Of a stretch of 64,000 nucleotides of DNA, positions 47,213-59,465 are shown piece by piece (position 1 is the first letter of the stretch; each line of letters opens with the position of its first letter). Both the position numbers and the translations under genes were made by a program. The notes under the pieces are model-generated. The model saw only the letters and a program-made list of their open reading frames with translations, made no database searches and was not told where the DNA came from. This DNA is from Aptenodytes patagonicus (taxonomy: Eukaryota > Chordata > Aves > Sphenisciformes > Spheniscidae): the NCBI RefSeq assembly GCF_965638725.1, contig NC_134951.1:28961746-29025745 (forward strand), read 5' to 3'.

Positions 47213-47276
47213 ACTACTCCATTGCTTATGCTTTTTAAGGCTATTCTTGAAAGTCAGCCTGTTGTACATATGCGAT

Positions 47277-47282
47277 AATAAA
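47277..47282 (+). terminator. GFRAL candidate poly(A) signal
   Basis: AATAAA about 65 bp after the GFRAL stop codon, in AT-rich sequence. Good position but very short 3' UTR; later sites are possible. Confidence 0.55.
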
Positions 47283-49151
47283 ATATATATTAGAAAACCT
47301 ACTATAAATTATGGAATTTTGTAGTTGAGCATACAGAAGATTTTTATATTTATTAACACATATTAAACCTTTCACAAGCTAAAAAAAGTAGAACTGTACT
47401 CTCTCTCACTTTCGTAGATTCACAGATCTGTCCTGAGCTGCACTTTTCCTAAATCTTTAGATGCACATGACAATGGTATAAATGCTGTATCAGCATGAAT
47501 CTGCCTAGCAGTGGCAATCTCTGAAACCCACCCTTCTGATCTGAACTCATCTGGCGGAAAGGAAAAAAATCCACTCAGAAACATTTTAGAGAGCTGTTAA
47601 AAAGTACATATGTGGTAGTTTTGTACACTAGGCTCCCAAGTACCTAATGCCATATTTGTAAGGTAGCACTCACAGGTAGGCTGCCTGTAGTTTGATGGTG
47701 GAGCACTCGGTGGGGTAGGAGAAGATCAGGATTACAACCATTTTCAGAATGAAAAGGAATTAAACTCTGACTATATGAGCTAATGTTTTGGCTCCAGTAT
47801 GTTGTTGCTGAAACAGGTTATTCTTTCTCCTCCTTCAAGAAGAAATGAGTGAGCCCTTCCAATTGAAATGAAGTAATTTTAGAAAGCATTCTGTGGTCTG
47901 AATGCCCTGTGGAGAGAGCCACTTGCTTGGGGCTGAAGTGAAGTGCCTACCTCTCGAGAGAGAAGTTACGACCCATCTCATCATCTGTGTTTCCTATTCG
48001 TTGTCTCTAAGCAATACCCGAAGCGACTAATTCTCCCCGTGCACTGTACTGGGAGTCATGGTCCTTAACACACCACTCTGGATCCCACTTTCTGGCTATG
48101 AGTTCTGGATTTCTCTCCATAGCTGAGTTGTTTTGCTAGATTTAAGCTTCTATTTACTAGCAATTGGTTGTCTTTGTTATATCTCTGTAACAAACTGGTT
48201 CTGGTCAGCACAGGATAATGGCCTGGCATTTCTTATACAACTGTTACCATAAGTAGCATATATATTGTCTTGTTATGATAGCATCTGATGAATTAATTTT
48301 ATTTTGAATTTGATTAATTTGAATTTTGTCTGAATTCCCACTAAACGTAACTCACACAACAAACAGGATCAGGAATAAAATACTAGTTCCACTGAATTCA
48401 GTTCCAGTTTTGACCATGACTGATTCAGATCTAGGGCTAGAAATTTATGGTGTGATCAGAAGAGCAGGAATCTCTGCTCTTCAACGTGACTTTTGCTTCT
48501 GGCTTTGGTGCTTGTGAAATGATTCAGTGTGCGAGCAAAATCTTAGGTGTGCAATTCTATTCGGGAGAGATTAGAGCTTTTTAACAATTATTACAACATG
48601 CATTTCCTCTTTCTTTAGGATCTGCATAAAACCAAAAATTCATTCTTGTTTTGCAATCAAATGCTATCTCATTACTAAATCAGCCTTTGGACAAAAATAC
48701 AACAGAAAAGTGGAAAGTTGGTTAGTTTGTTAATCAAAACAATCCCCTTTATCAGTCCAGCAATTTGCAGCATTTAGTTTACCTCCCATCATGTAGGTAT
48801 TTTAAAAGTAGTATATTAATATTCTTAATCCTAAAACCATAAAGAGGAAAAAGTTCAAACTGAAAATACTGCTGAGAATGTGTTCTCATCGGTGTTGGAT
48901 AAAAACATTTCTTTATATAGGAAATATACTTATGAAGTGAACCCTGTGTTGGTTTTCAGTCTGACTTCAAAAAGCAATGATGCAATGCTGAACCCTCTGT
49001 GACACAAAATTTGAAGAAATCCATTTATATTCTGATTTAACTAAACTTCAATCATAAAAACACCTCTTGTAACTTTCTGTCTTATGAGCTTTTTGTTTTC
49101 TTATTATCTTATATTTAGATGCTAGGAACTCTCCTCATATATGTGCTTAGG

Positions 49152-49169
49152 CACACACACACACACACA
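49152..49169. repeat. (CA)n microsatellite
   Basis: About nine CA units. Confidence 0.85.
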
Positions 49170-52100
49170 AGTAGGTAAAATGTATTTGAAGTGGAAGGTA
49201 AGTATGTGAGTTACTCTGAAAGACAGCAAGATATTTAGTGGCTGTTGTGTCGCTTCTGTAATTTTACAGGCTCTTTTCATTAGGGCTGACTTTAATGCTT
49301 AATGGAAAAGTACATTTTCTCCATTATACATGTAAAATGTATTCTTTTGATTTATATTTCCTAGTGACACTGGATTTTGTCAATTGTATCTAGGCATTAA
49401 TTATTAAATAAAGGACTTTCTGCTGGGATTATCTGTATGCAGGTGATCATGATTAGACTCAACTGCTTCATGAACAGTTTCGTGATGGAAGAAGAAGTAG
49501 TATCTTTGTAACAGCCTCATCATTAAAATCTTTTCCTCTGAAGTGAGACATCTGCACTTAATTCCCAGCTGAGGAAAATTAAGTCTCACTGGTGACTTGG
49601 GATTCCCAGGACATAGGTCATTTTGGGTAAGGATGTGGTGTGCATCCCCCTTCCATTGGAGCTAGAACATCGCAGAGTGAAGAAATGAAGATTGATTGGG
49701 CTAGAGGGAGAAAGCATAAATTTTAGCCTTAGAACAGTCTCACCTTAGAACACTCCCATCTAAAAGGGGGCATACTGGGTTCCAGTTTTTTCTTTCAAGT
49801 TTGTTTATGCAGTTTATCTAAAGATTGTTTTGAATTAAATGTGTAAAGAGTTTTTGAGACAAATAAGCAGGACTAGCTGTTCCTTATGCAGTTTTGAAGC
49901 TACAAAGCTGTAAAGTCCAAGTCTCCACTTCTCCTGTCTTGCCACAGTGAGTCTTTTATTCTTGAAAAGGAAGATTTTCCTCAGCCATCTCACCTGCTTG
50001 TGAGGTGAGAGAATGGGCTGCTTGGAGAGACAGGTGTGGACTCGGCCTTTTCAGGCTGTTGTGGGAATTGCGTCCTGGTACTCTGAGCTAGATGTCAGAT
50101 CAAGCTAGTAACACAGAAGATGGATGGAAGCAGCACCAACACCATCCCCCGGATGGTGCCTTAAAAGATTGAACACCATTCAGTTCTTTCAAAAAAATTA
50201 CTGTGGGTGTCTTTCCACCAGGGACAATACTTGGATTCAAGCTGGTGAAGATAACTGTCTGAACCTCATGTTGAGGCACTTCAACGGTAGCATGGGGTAG
50301 GGAATCTTACTGTTGACTTTTCCAAGAAAGTTCCCTGATAGACATGCTGATGTTTCAGACCACATGCTGAAGTCATTCAGTCTCCCATGAAGTGTGTCGG
50401 GGGTCTTAGACATCACTTAGAGGGCACCGATTTCTACTCTGCAGTGCAACATCTGAAGTTAGATAATGCCTCATTGAATTTTTTGACTCCTACCTCCACT
50501 CCTGGCTGTAGCTTTTAATGTTTAGTTAATGGAGGGAAGAAATGTTTCCCTAGTAACTTAGAAGAGATTTGTCAGCTATAAAAGCACACAGGAAAACTGA
50601 TAAAAAGGTAATCCTAAGAAAATGCACTCCAAATGGATTACAAGGTAACAAAGTCAACACAGGCGTACATGTCAGAGTGACAGATTGTATTTACTAATGC
50701 CATATGTGTGAGCTGGTTAGTCAGGGCTGCTGAATCTGGCATAATACATGAGCGTATCAGTTTCAATAAACACTGAGATAGATTTTATTTCAGCTTTAAC
50801 ACCACATATTGCAAAATCACAAATGCATTTAACCAAGAGCGTACATGACAATTCCTTAACAAACATATCATCTCTTTGACACCAGTTTCAAAGGACTAAG
50901 TTGACTTTGGCTGTAGTCCCTCTGCCTGCTGTGTTATTGCAGCAATGAAGATCAACACTGAGTTACAGCAGGCCCATAGAGAAAAATAATCTTCAGAAAT
51001 ATAACATAACAAAAGAAAAGCATTGATCAGCAAGTCAAGAAGTGGAAAGCAAGTGTCTTTCATTCAGTTCTCCAGACTGATTCTTCTGTTTAGTCAGTTC
51101 TCTAGACATTTCACAATCAATAAAGAGAACTTAAGGCAGTCTGAGAAATTATACAAAAATTCAGTGGCAGAGAATCATCATTTTCAGGTATCACAGTAAC
51201 TAAACAATATTTCTACCCCTTAAAAAGAACTCTCTGAGAAAATAGGCAGATCTCATACATTCACACTAACACTTTGGAAAAGTGTTATTTCATTGCAACA
51301 GCACTGATCCCAAACATAGGAATTTTACCTCACAAACTTGCAGTCTTCATTTTGTGACTCCTTATTACAATAATAAAAGTTTTATGAACTGAAATGACGC
51401 TATTAAGAAAGGAATATTAGCCAAAGCCTCTCTGGACATATTCACAAGACCAACATATTCACTTCTTATTTCCATAAACTCTGGTTATACATGAAAATGA
51501 AACATTAAAGTTCTGTTCCAGAGCCAAGTTGCCCTAAAACATAAAAGTTTAAACTACAAAGCAAACTGCTGCTGGAAGACATTAGCACTACCCACGTATG
51601 GGATCCATGTCATTGCTGTCTTGTGAAAGGCACTGAAGAACAGCTATGCCCATAACTAATGGAACTGATCAACTTCTCCTCTAAAAAAGCACACCAGCCA
51701 TGCCTTTAGAACAATGTAATATCTTGAGCAGCCAAAGAAGCTGGTATTTGACTTTCTATTGCCAACAACATGGGAAAAAGAAAAACTACTATGAAAATAT
51801 TAAAGAAAATTCCAGCAACATGACATTGGTCAGCTGTTGAACCTTCGCAAGTTCAGACCAGGACACAGACCAAAGACTGCTGTGGGAACTCCAGTTTACA
51901 TACTCCATGGCCCTGGCACAAGTAAGATGATCTCCATATTGTTCTGTGAGATCTCTGCAGAGACTTTGATACAGTGAGCTACAGAAGAAAGTCTCCAAAG
52001 CACAGAACTAAGCTCCGATAAGACTTGGAGAGGGCAGTCAGTAACTACTTCTTCTCTCCCGCTTGCTCTCAGAGTTTACGCTATCCCCTTTTCAGCATTT

Positions 52101-55100
52101 ACAGAAGACCATCAGCAAAACAGACAGGGAAACAGCATGTCCCCACATTCTGACAGTGTGATCATGATATTCAGCACTCAGTTGCTTTTTCTGGATACCT
52201 TTCAACAAATATATTTATATATAATTTTTATAACGACATAATAATAAGAACACCTGCTAATGGAAGCCACACACCTGGGTGCAAGCCTTCTGCAGCCAGA
52301 GGATTACTTCAGGGTGAACTGACAGCAATGCACTTAGTGGGGGACACTCATAGGGCCTAAAAGAGCAGGCACGATTAGCGACGGGTCACTCTGAATATAA
52401 GCATAAAGATTTAGAAAGTCAGAAGCACAGGAGAGCAGTAGCACCATCCCATGACTTACAGTTCTTGCCATGTTTTTGAAGGGATGTAGTCTCAACTGCT
52501 TTATCATGTGCTGAACTCAAAGCTGCCTATGTGAGTGATGCATGCTCATGGCATAGCTACTGGATTAGCCTTTGATCTTAAGGGCAATATATGCCTATTT
52601 TGTGAAGCCAAAGATTAGGCATTAAAATGCTCCGCACAGTTAAAACAATGCCAGCCCAGGAAAGCAGAGCAGCAGCAATTTACGTGTCTAACAAATTTTA
52701 GTAGCGAGAACATGAGATGTCTCAGGATTCTCAGTCACACTACAAGAAGGATTTTGTGGGGATTGCTCACCTGGACCCACAGGCCTAAATTCATCCCAGG
52801 TGGCACTTTTGGCACATACATGTTGGGGTTTTTTTAATCTGGCTCTATGTTTCTTCCTCCCTTGTAACAATCCTGACAAACAATCCATTTGTCTGTGACC
52901 TCCACCCTGGATTACTATAACTCACTATGTGGTTGAAGCTGAACGTGCGGGTAAAGCACAGGCTCCAGATGTGACTGCTCATCTTTTCCAATGCTCACAT
53001 CATTATAGAATAACAGACCTGCATTTAAGGCTCTCCACAAGCTCCCAAGTAGTTTCTAAAACAGACCCAGCAAAGAACCGAGGCGTTTTAGGTTGTTCAT
53101 CCCTGTGATTTAATAGGTACCTTGTTTCAGTGCATAGGGACTGTTAAGAGCCTCAGAATTGCAAACTGGACAGCCCAGATGCTGAGAAGCCTAGGATGCA
53201 CTACGCACAGAGGCATATCTGAAAACTCCTTTAGAGTGTAAGGGTCTCCTAGTGCCAAAGTTAGCAATCCTTCACGGTAGTTAGGAGCATAGACATCTAG
53301 AACTCTCAAAGAACTGAGCAGAGCTACCTCTTTTATTCTCTAGTCTATGTTCTACATAGGTATTTTATTTAACACAAAAGTTGTGGTAGTAGTGAAACCA
53401 CTCACTTTTATCTAAGATGTTGTAGTTAGTATACTTACGAAAAAAGTGGACAGTATCAGTTCAGTTCCTAACTTGGCCTATAGTTGAAGCCCTCACCACC
53501 ATCTTCAAGGAAAAAAAAAACCTTATCTGTTGCAGAGACATTTTTTTCTTGTGATCTTTCTGGTCTCAGGAACTCTGAATTCCATCCTACCCAGTGGCAC
53601 AATTTCATCCAGACTTACTAGAAAGTGTGTTCTTTTTCAGTTCTGTATAGAGCCTGGTGGTTAGATCCATTGATTAAGATACCAAAAAATGTGCACTTGA
53701 ATCTCCTCAGGCTGAGTAGCAAGCTAATCTCAGATCAATTGTTTAGCCCAACATTCAGGCTAGTATTTAAAAGGTGGTTTGCATCACAACGACTTTTTTT
53801 TCAGGGGGTGACTTCACTTTCATCCTATGAGAAGCTCAACCTTGCTCATGTCAGTTAAACATGCTCACAGGATCTTGGAAGGAAGAACACTCATCAGGCC
53901 CTACATGAGAACTGCACACTTCAGCTCAAAATGAGCTAATTCTGTGCCTGCACAGAAGCAAACTAAACAGGAAATTTTATTGTTAAACAGGAAAGTACTA
54001 CAGTGTGGTTAGTCACCTTCAGGGGTAAATGGCATCTGAATTAGGGAATCTTTAGGATGTCAATTCTGGCACCTCATTTAGGCTTAACTACTAATTATTA
54101 GACTAAGTACAACCTAAATACTGCTGCAGATTCCTCACTTCTTCATTGGACCTAATCCATTACAGAATTTTTAAATCTGTGAATGCTTCAAGACCCAGTT
54201 TATTAAAGTTCGTGTTTTGATATATGAGCCGTAGTGGCTGCTAAATAACAAAGCCCCAGCTAAAACATGGGAAAAGGACAACAGAGCATTTTCTGTGGTG
54301 ATCCAACTATCCACCTAGAGCAGGCCAAGCAAATCAGGGTGTTCATGTTTTTAAGAGTACTTGAACGTCTTCTCACTAGATACTGCAGGAAGGGGTGCAA
54401 TTTAGTATTTTGGATTGATAGGCAAGATATTTCCTGCCTCACCTAAACACATTTCTTTGCTTATTCTTTGACTTTTACCATGAGAAGAGTAAAACAATGT
54501 AGTTTATATTGGTTTTGACTATCATTACAGCATAAAGAGGATAGAGGTTTTATATCAAGTTTCTAGCTTTGAGTTACCTGGCATGCAAAGTTTGACTTTC
54601 TTAAGCTGTGCCAATTCTAAACTACAGTACCGGCTAAAAGATCTCAGAAAAGGTTCACTCTGGAATTTCAAAGGCAAGCTGAGACTCAGCTGTAACTTGG
54701 CAGAGTTGAGTTCCAGATAAAAATGATTCAGCCTTTTCCTTCTTCACATGTTATCCTTCACTTTCTCTCATCTTACCTTTTTCCAACCTTTTAAATTTCG
54801 GAGGAAAATGAAGAATATGGAAAAAGATCATAGTCCAAGGTTTTGGACGTTCGTGGTAACAGGCTATTTTCAGAAAAAATCAAGGTTAAGTACACGGAGA
54901 ATTACAGAAGGATCCTACGCAAACAACCAATAACAGTACTGATGTTTCAGACTGAAAAAATGACAATATTTTCATGGCACATTTGAACATAGATAGGATA
55001 AGGCTCTTCTTTGAATTTGTCCATTACTGATCTAAAAATGACAATGCAGTTCACTGGCATTTTGCTGAACAAAGACACTGAAAAGTACAGTATCGCTATC

Positions 55101-55696
55101 AGTAGAACACAAAGAAAAATTGTAAGTGGTTCCCTTTGTAAGCTAGTCCGGCAGAATATTATTATCCTCAAAAATTCATGACTTATAGGTGAGAATGTCA
55201 ATTCATAGACTATAGAATAAAAAATCAAATTGTTCTATGAGACTTTGGACAAAAATTTAGCCCCTTCTACACTACTACTACCCTGAATTATGATTGAAAA
55301 CCTTGCCAATTTTTAATTGCTTCATATAATTAGGTTTAATACAGTTGACGAAAAAAAGCAACTACAACAAATTTAACATATGTAACAAATAAGGAAATTT
55401 GCATTAGATTTGGAGGATCTGGCAGACTGCCACTCACCACAAAGTCTTGGAACAAGATAAAGTCATCCATACACTTAACAGATGTTAAACAAAACAAAAA
55501 TAAAAAAGTGCTATTGCTAAAAAATTCTTATGGTGAATTCAGATTTGGCTCCATGTTCATAACACAACTGACTTGACAAATGAAAAGTAAAGTTCAGATA
55601 AATAAAACACATAATAGAATGGCCACACACAGTGTGGGAGCTCATAAACTACTGCAAATATTTGTACTGTTCTAAATGCCATCTTGTTTCAAAATT

Positions 55697-55780
55697 AACT
55701 ATGTATTCATATATATTAATATATATATTAACTATTCATTCATATAAACTATGTATTCATATATATATTCCCATATATAT
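55697..55780. repeat. AT-rich direct repeats beside the CR1
   Basis: aactatgtattcatatatat occurs at 55697 and again at 55747, inside a TATATA-rich stretch directly upstream of the CR1 5' breakpoint. Confidence 0.8.
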
Positions 55781-55782
55781 TA

Positions 55783-56974
55783 TGGGAAGAGCAACTGATG
55801 TCATCTACCTGGACTTGTGCAAAGCATTTGACACTGTCCTGCACGACATCCTTGTCTCTAAATTGGAGAGACATGGATTTGATGGATGGACCACTCAGTG
55901 GATAAGGAATTGTCTGGATGGTCGCATTCAAGGAGTTGCGGTCAATGGCGTGATGTCCAAGTGGAGACCAGTGACAAATGGTGTTCCTCAGGGGTTGGTA
56001 TTGGGACCAGCGCTGTTTAACATCTTTGTCGGCGACATGGCCAGTGGGATTGAGTGCACCCTCAGCAAGTTTGCTGACAACACCAAGCTGTGTGGTGCGG
56101 TCGACACGCTGGAGGGAAGGGATGCCATCCAGAGGGACCTTGGCAGGATTGAGAAGTGGGCCTGTGCAAACCTCATGAAGTTCAACAAGGCCAAGTGCAA
56201 GGTCCTGCACCTGGGTCAGGGCAATCCCAAGCACAAATACAGACTGGGTGGAGAATGGATTGAGAGCAGCCCTGAAGAGAAGGACTTGGGGGTATTGGTT
56301 AATGAGGAGCTCAGAATGACTCAGCAATGTGCGCTCGCAGCCCAGAAAGCCAACTGTATCCTGTGCTGCATCAAAAGAAGCGTGACCAGCAGGTTGAGGG
56401 TGGTCATTCTCCCCCCTCTACTCTGCTCTGGTGAGACCCCACCTGGAGTACTGCATTCAGCTCTGGGGCCCCCAACATAAGAAGGACATGGACCTGTTAG
56501 AGCAATTCGAGAGGAGGGACACAAAAATGATCAGAGGGTTGGAACACCTCTCCTGTGAAGACAGGCTGAAAGAGTTGGGTTGTTCAGCCTGGAGAAGAGA
56601 AGGCTCTGGGGAGACCTTATAGCAGCCTTCCAGTACCTAAGGGGGGCCTACAGGAAAGCTGGAGAGGGACTTTTTACAAAGGCATGTAGTGATAGGACAA
56701 GGGGTAAAGGCTTTAAACTGAAAGAGGGCAGATTTAGATTAGATATAAGGAAGAAATTTTTCACTATGGGGGTGGTGAGGCACTGGAACAGGTTGCCCAG
56801 AGAAGTTGTGGATGCCCCATCCTTGGAAGTGTTCAAGAGCAGGTTGGATGTGGCTTTGAGCAACCTGGTCTAGTGGAAGGTGTCCCTGCCCATGGCAGGC
56901 GGATTGGAACTAGCTGATCTTTAAGGTCTCTTCCAACCCAAACCATTCTATGATTCCATGATTCTATGATTCTC
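55783..56974 (+). mobile_element. CR1 LINE, 1.2 kb, defective RT
   Basis: A 5'-truncated CR1 beginning inside RT ([20 protein letters not shown]) and ending in the tandem ATTCTATGATT motif. It parallels the 24-kb copy over its whole length. The catalytic box reads FADN in place of FADD, and the frame breaks near 56410 (extra C in a C run) and near 56580 (missing G). The coding frame upstream of 55783 is chance flanking sequence. It lies between GFRAL and HMGCLL1. Confidence 0.95.
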
Positions 56975-57086
56975 AGGTTTCCCGAAAAGAACTGAAATTC
57001 AGTTTAAAACATGGGAAAATGTCCCGGTGTTTATACATTTTTCTCCTCTGTAGAAGTACCAAGCACAGGGTTCTGTACTACAGTCA

Positions 57087-57092
57087 TTTATT
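57087..57092 (-). terminator. HMGCLL1 candidate poly(A) signal
   Basis: TTTATT on the plus strand, which is AATAAA on the minus strand, about 190 bp after the HMGCLL1 stop. Confidence 0.45.
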
Positions 57093-57277
57093 TCTTACTT
57101 ACAAATCAGACAATTCTTGACAAAACAGTACAGTACAGTATCTCTTCCCATAATAAGTTATATACGAGTTCTATTTTGGTTCTTTGCTGAAATGGTTTTC
57201 TTATATTTGTTTTCTTGATATAAATGTCCTTGGTCAAGGTAGATGACAAATGTAATTAAGCTGCAAAAAAATTCCAT

Positions 57278-57391
57278 TTAATTGATAGTTCCAGTATTGA
57301 AGGAAGCTTGTGCAACCTTTGAGTTTGTTTTCTTGTTCAAAGCTGTACAGATGAAGTTTCCGGCTTCCATCACTGTATAAAGATTTACTCC
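57278..57391 (-). CDS. HMGCLL1: HMGCLL1 last coding exon
   Basis: The minus strand has a T-rich acceptor ending tttttag, then 37 codons and TAA (57278-57280). It reads [20 protein letters not shown] then [12 protein letters not shown] and GTIN. This is the C-terminus of an HMG-CoA lyase (GVNL-K--EAG-FI---LN-K--SKVAQA). Mitochondrial HMGCL ends SKVAQATCKL, with a redox-sensitive Cys and the peroxisomal CKL. Here SFN and a short extension replace that, as in HMGCLL1, the extra-mitochondrial paralogue. The gene neighbourhood (next to GFRAL) agrees. Confidence 0.93.
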   Translation of the reverse strand, partial: GVNLYTVMEAGNFICTALNKKTNSKVAQASFNTGTIN

Positions 57392-58329
57392 CTAAAAAAG
57401 AGGTGAAAAAAGTTAAGAATAATAAATGCACATGTTGAAAATGCTCAAAATCCAAGTTTTTTTCCTCCAGGGTCTAATTTTTGCAAACAAAGGGCCTGAT
57501 TCATGTCATAGGTTGGGAATGGAGATCAGTAGAGTTACAGTGACGTACACTATAGTCACAGCTTCCAGTTGTTTGGAAGGTTCTACCACTTTGAGGGTGA
57601 TTTCTAACAGCAGTGGACTAAATACTCTAGTAATATATTTCAAACTCAAAAGAATCTGGGATAAAGAACTGGTATAACAACTTGAAGAAGTTGGAAGAAA
57701 AATACAGTGTCTACATATGCGCTGTACTTATTTATCACTAAATGCTAAGAAACTTCATGCTTATACGTATCCCATTTGCAGCTCAGGAAAATGGAGGAAA
57801 CACACTTGTATTAGGAATTGAGTTCAGTGAGAAACGGGATCCTGCATTCTCTTGAATAAATATAATCTCCTTCCTGAAGAAGTTCCTTTCATTGCAAAAT
57901 TACAATTTACATTGCTAGCACAAGTGAGCAAAAAATTGCAGCTGCTTGATCTGCCCATGCTAAAAAAATGTTCCTTGAGCAATCAACTGTTTTTTAACTA
58001 ACATAAGACACATATCAGTGCTGCTTGATTGCTAAAATGGAATCAGATCACTCATCAAAGAGGAAAAAATACCGCATTATTAGTCTCCTGGACTACTCAT
58101 GTATAGTAAAAGTTTTAGAGTTAGATCGTATAAGTGATGTAAGTACTTGCTCCAAAGATTGGAATTTAGAAGCCAGTAAAGTTCCTGTAGAAGGGATGCA
58201 AAAGGGGACTTCGAACTACACTGAGCAGTCGCACAAAACTGGGAGATGTGTGTCACTCAACATTAAAGAGTACAAGATGTATTGCACCAGAAATACATTT
58301 TCATAACACTTATGGATTTATGCACTAAA

Positions 58330-58375
58330 GACCTGAGACCAAGACCAAGATCAGACCAAGACCAGACCAAGACCT
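58330..58375. repeat. Short purine-rich tandem repeat
   Basis: Repeated 'gaccaagacc'/'agaccaagac' units, about four or five imperfect copies. Confidence 0.75.
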
Positions 58376-59339
58376 GATTTAGATGCTTAATCCTTTAATT
58401 GGATCTAGCACTTATTTCCATGTTCTACAGTAAACTTTGCCTTTTTCATTCTTGGAATTGGCTAAAAATGTTAATGAGAATAGAAATTACTTCACAGAAA
58501 TGTAATCAAAAACATTTTTAATTTGAAAAAAAAAAATGCTTCAAAGTTTCCAATCAGCTCTAGTATATAGCACCATCTAAACCATATTGTTCAAAGACAC
58601 CCTTTTATAGCTGTCTCATTTTACTACCGTTATAACAAGGGTGACTTCAGCTCATTCTGTTTATCCTTTATTGGTCATTACTTAGGCTTAGTTTGTAGAG
58701 TGCTATTGCACATAATGAAATCTAAAAAATTCTTAAAGCGTCTGTGCTTTTTTACAGGAAGAAACGAGCAACATACCACCATAGACATACTTGGTAGTTA
58801 GATTATGGAAGATGGCAAAATAAAAACCCCAAACTATCAAAATTCACATTTTCAGCACTGTAACACTGCATAATGTGATATGTGTTGATAAGGAACATAT
58901 GTTCACAGTTCACAGTCGTTAAATGGAATACAAGCATCTCTGCCTTTTACATGGTCTTTCTTATGTAAGTGTCGTGAACCAAAGAGGATTACCATGAGGG
59001 CGCAAAACCCAGCATTCACCAGTATGACTCATAGATGGGGATGGGAAAAGAGTAGTGACAGGTGTTTGTAAGGTTGTTGAGTCAAAATAATATGTCTTCA
59101 GACAGATACTCAGAAATGTACTTAAGTGTACTTGGTAACCACTCCATATATCCAGAATTATTCCTTGACACCAAGGAATAAAACCATGAAACACAAAGAC
59201 AAGTACCTCCAATAGTATCTATGAGCTTGGATAAGTGCCTTAAGTCAGAAAAGCTTCTGCCAGGAGGCAAAGTCCTTTAACTCCCATTAACTTCAGTTAA
59301 TCAGTTCTCATTCAGCATTCATAAATACCAGGTCTATTA

Positions 59340-59465
59340 TCTCTCTGAACTTCAGTTTTGGTGTCAGTAATGTGAAGCTAATAGTACTTAGTTGCTTCTC
59401 AGAAAGGCTTATTGTTTGCCAAGCACTCTGAAGGCATCATGAGCACAAGTACTATTACTGTAATT
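59340..59465 (+). repeat. Possible MIR-like SINE 3' part
   Basis: 'ctctctgaacttcagttttg', 'gctaatagtacttagttgc' and 'ccaagcactctgaaggcatc' follow the order of the MIR core and 3' region. Diverged; a profile search would decide. Confidence 0.4.

Larger units (their letters stand above)
47213..57277. other. Intergenic region between the convergent GFRAL and HMGCLL1 genes
   Basis: About 10 kb, AT-rich. It starts with the GFRAL 3' UTR and ends with the HMGCLL1 3' UTR. It holds a (CA)n run at 49152-49169, an AT-rich repeat stretch, and a CR1 at 55783-56974. No supported gene. Confidence 0.7.

Noticed and set aside
55632-55782. N-terminal part of a 282-codon frame before the CR1
   Set aside because: Tyr/Ile-rich translation of an AT-repeat joined by chance to the CR1 frame. 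It is not a domain fused to RT.
55749-56327. Minus-strand ORF of 192 codons
   Set aside because: Antisense shadow of the second CR1 RT frame.
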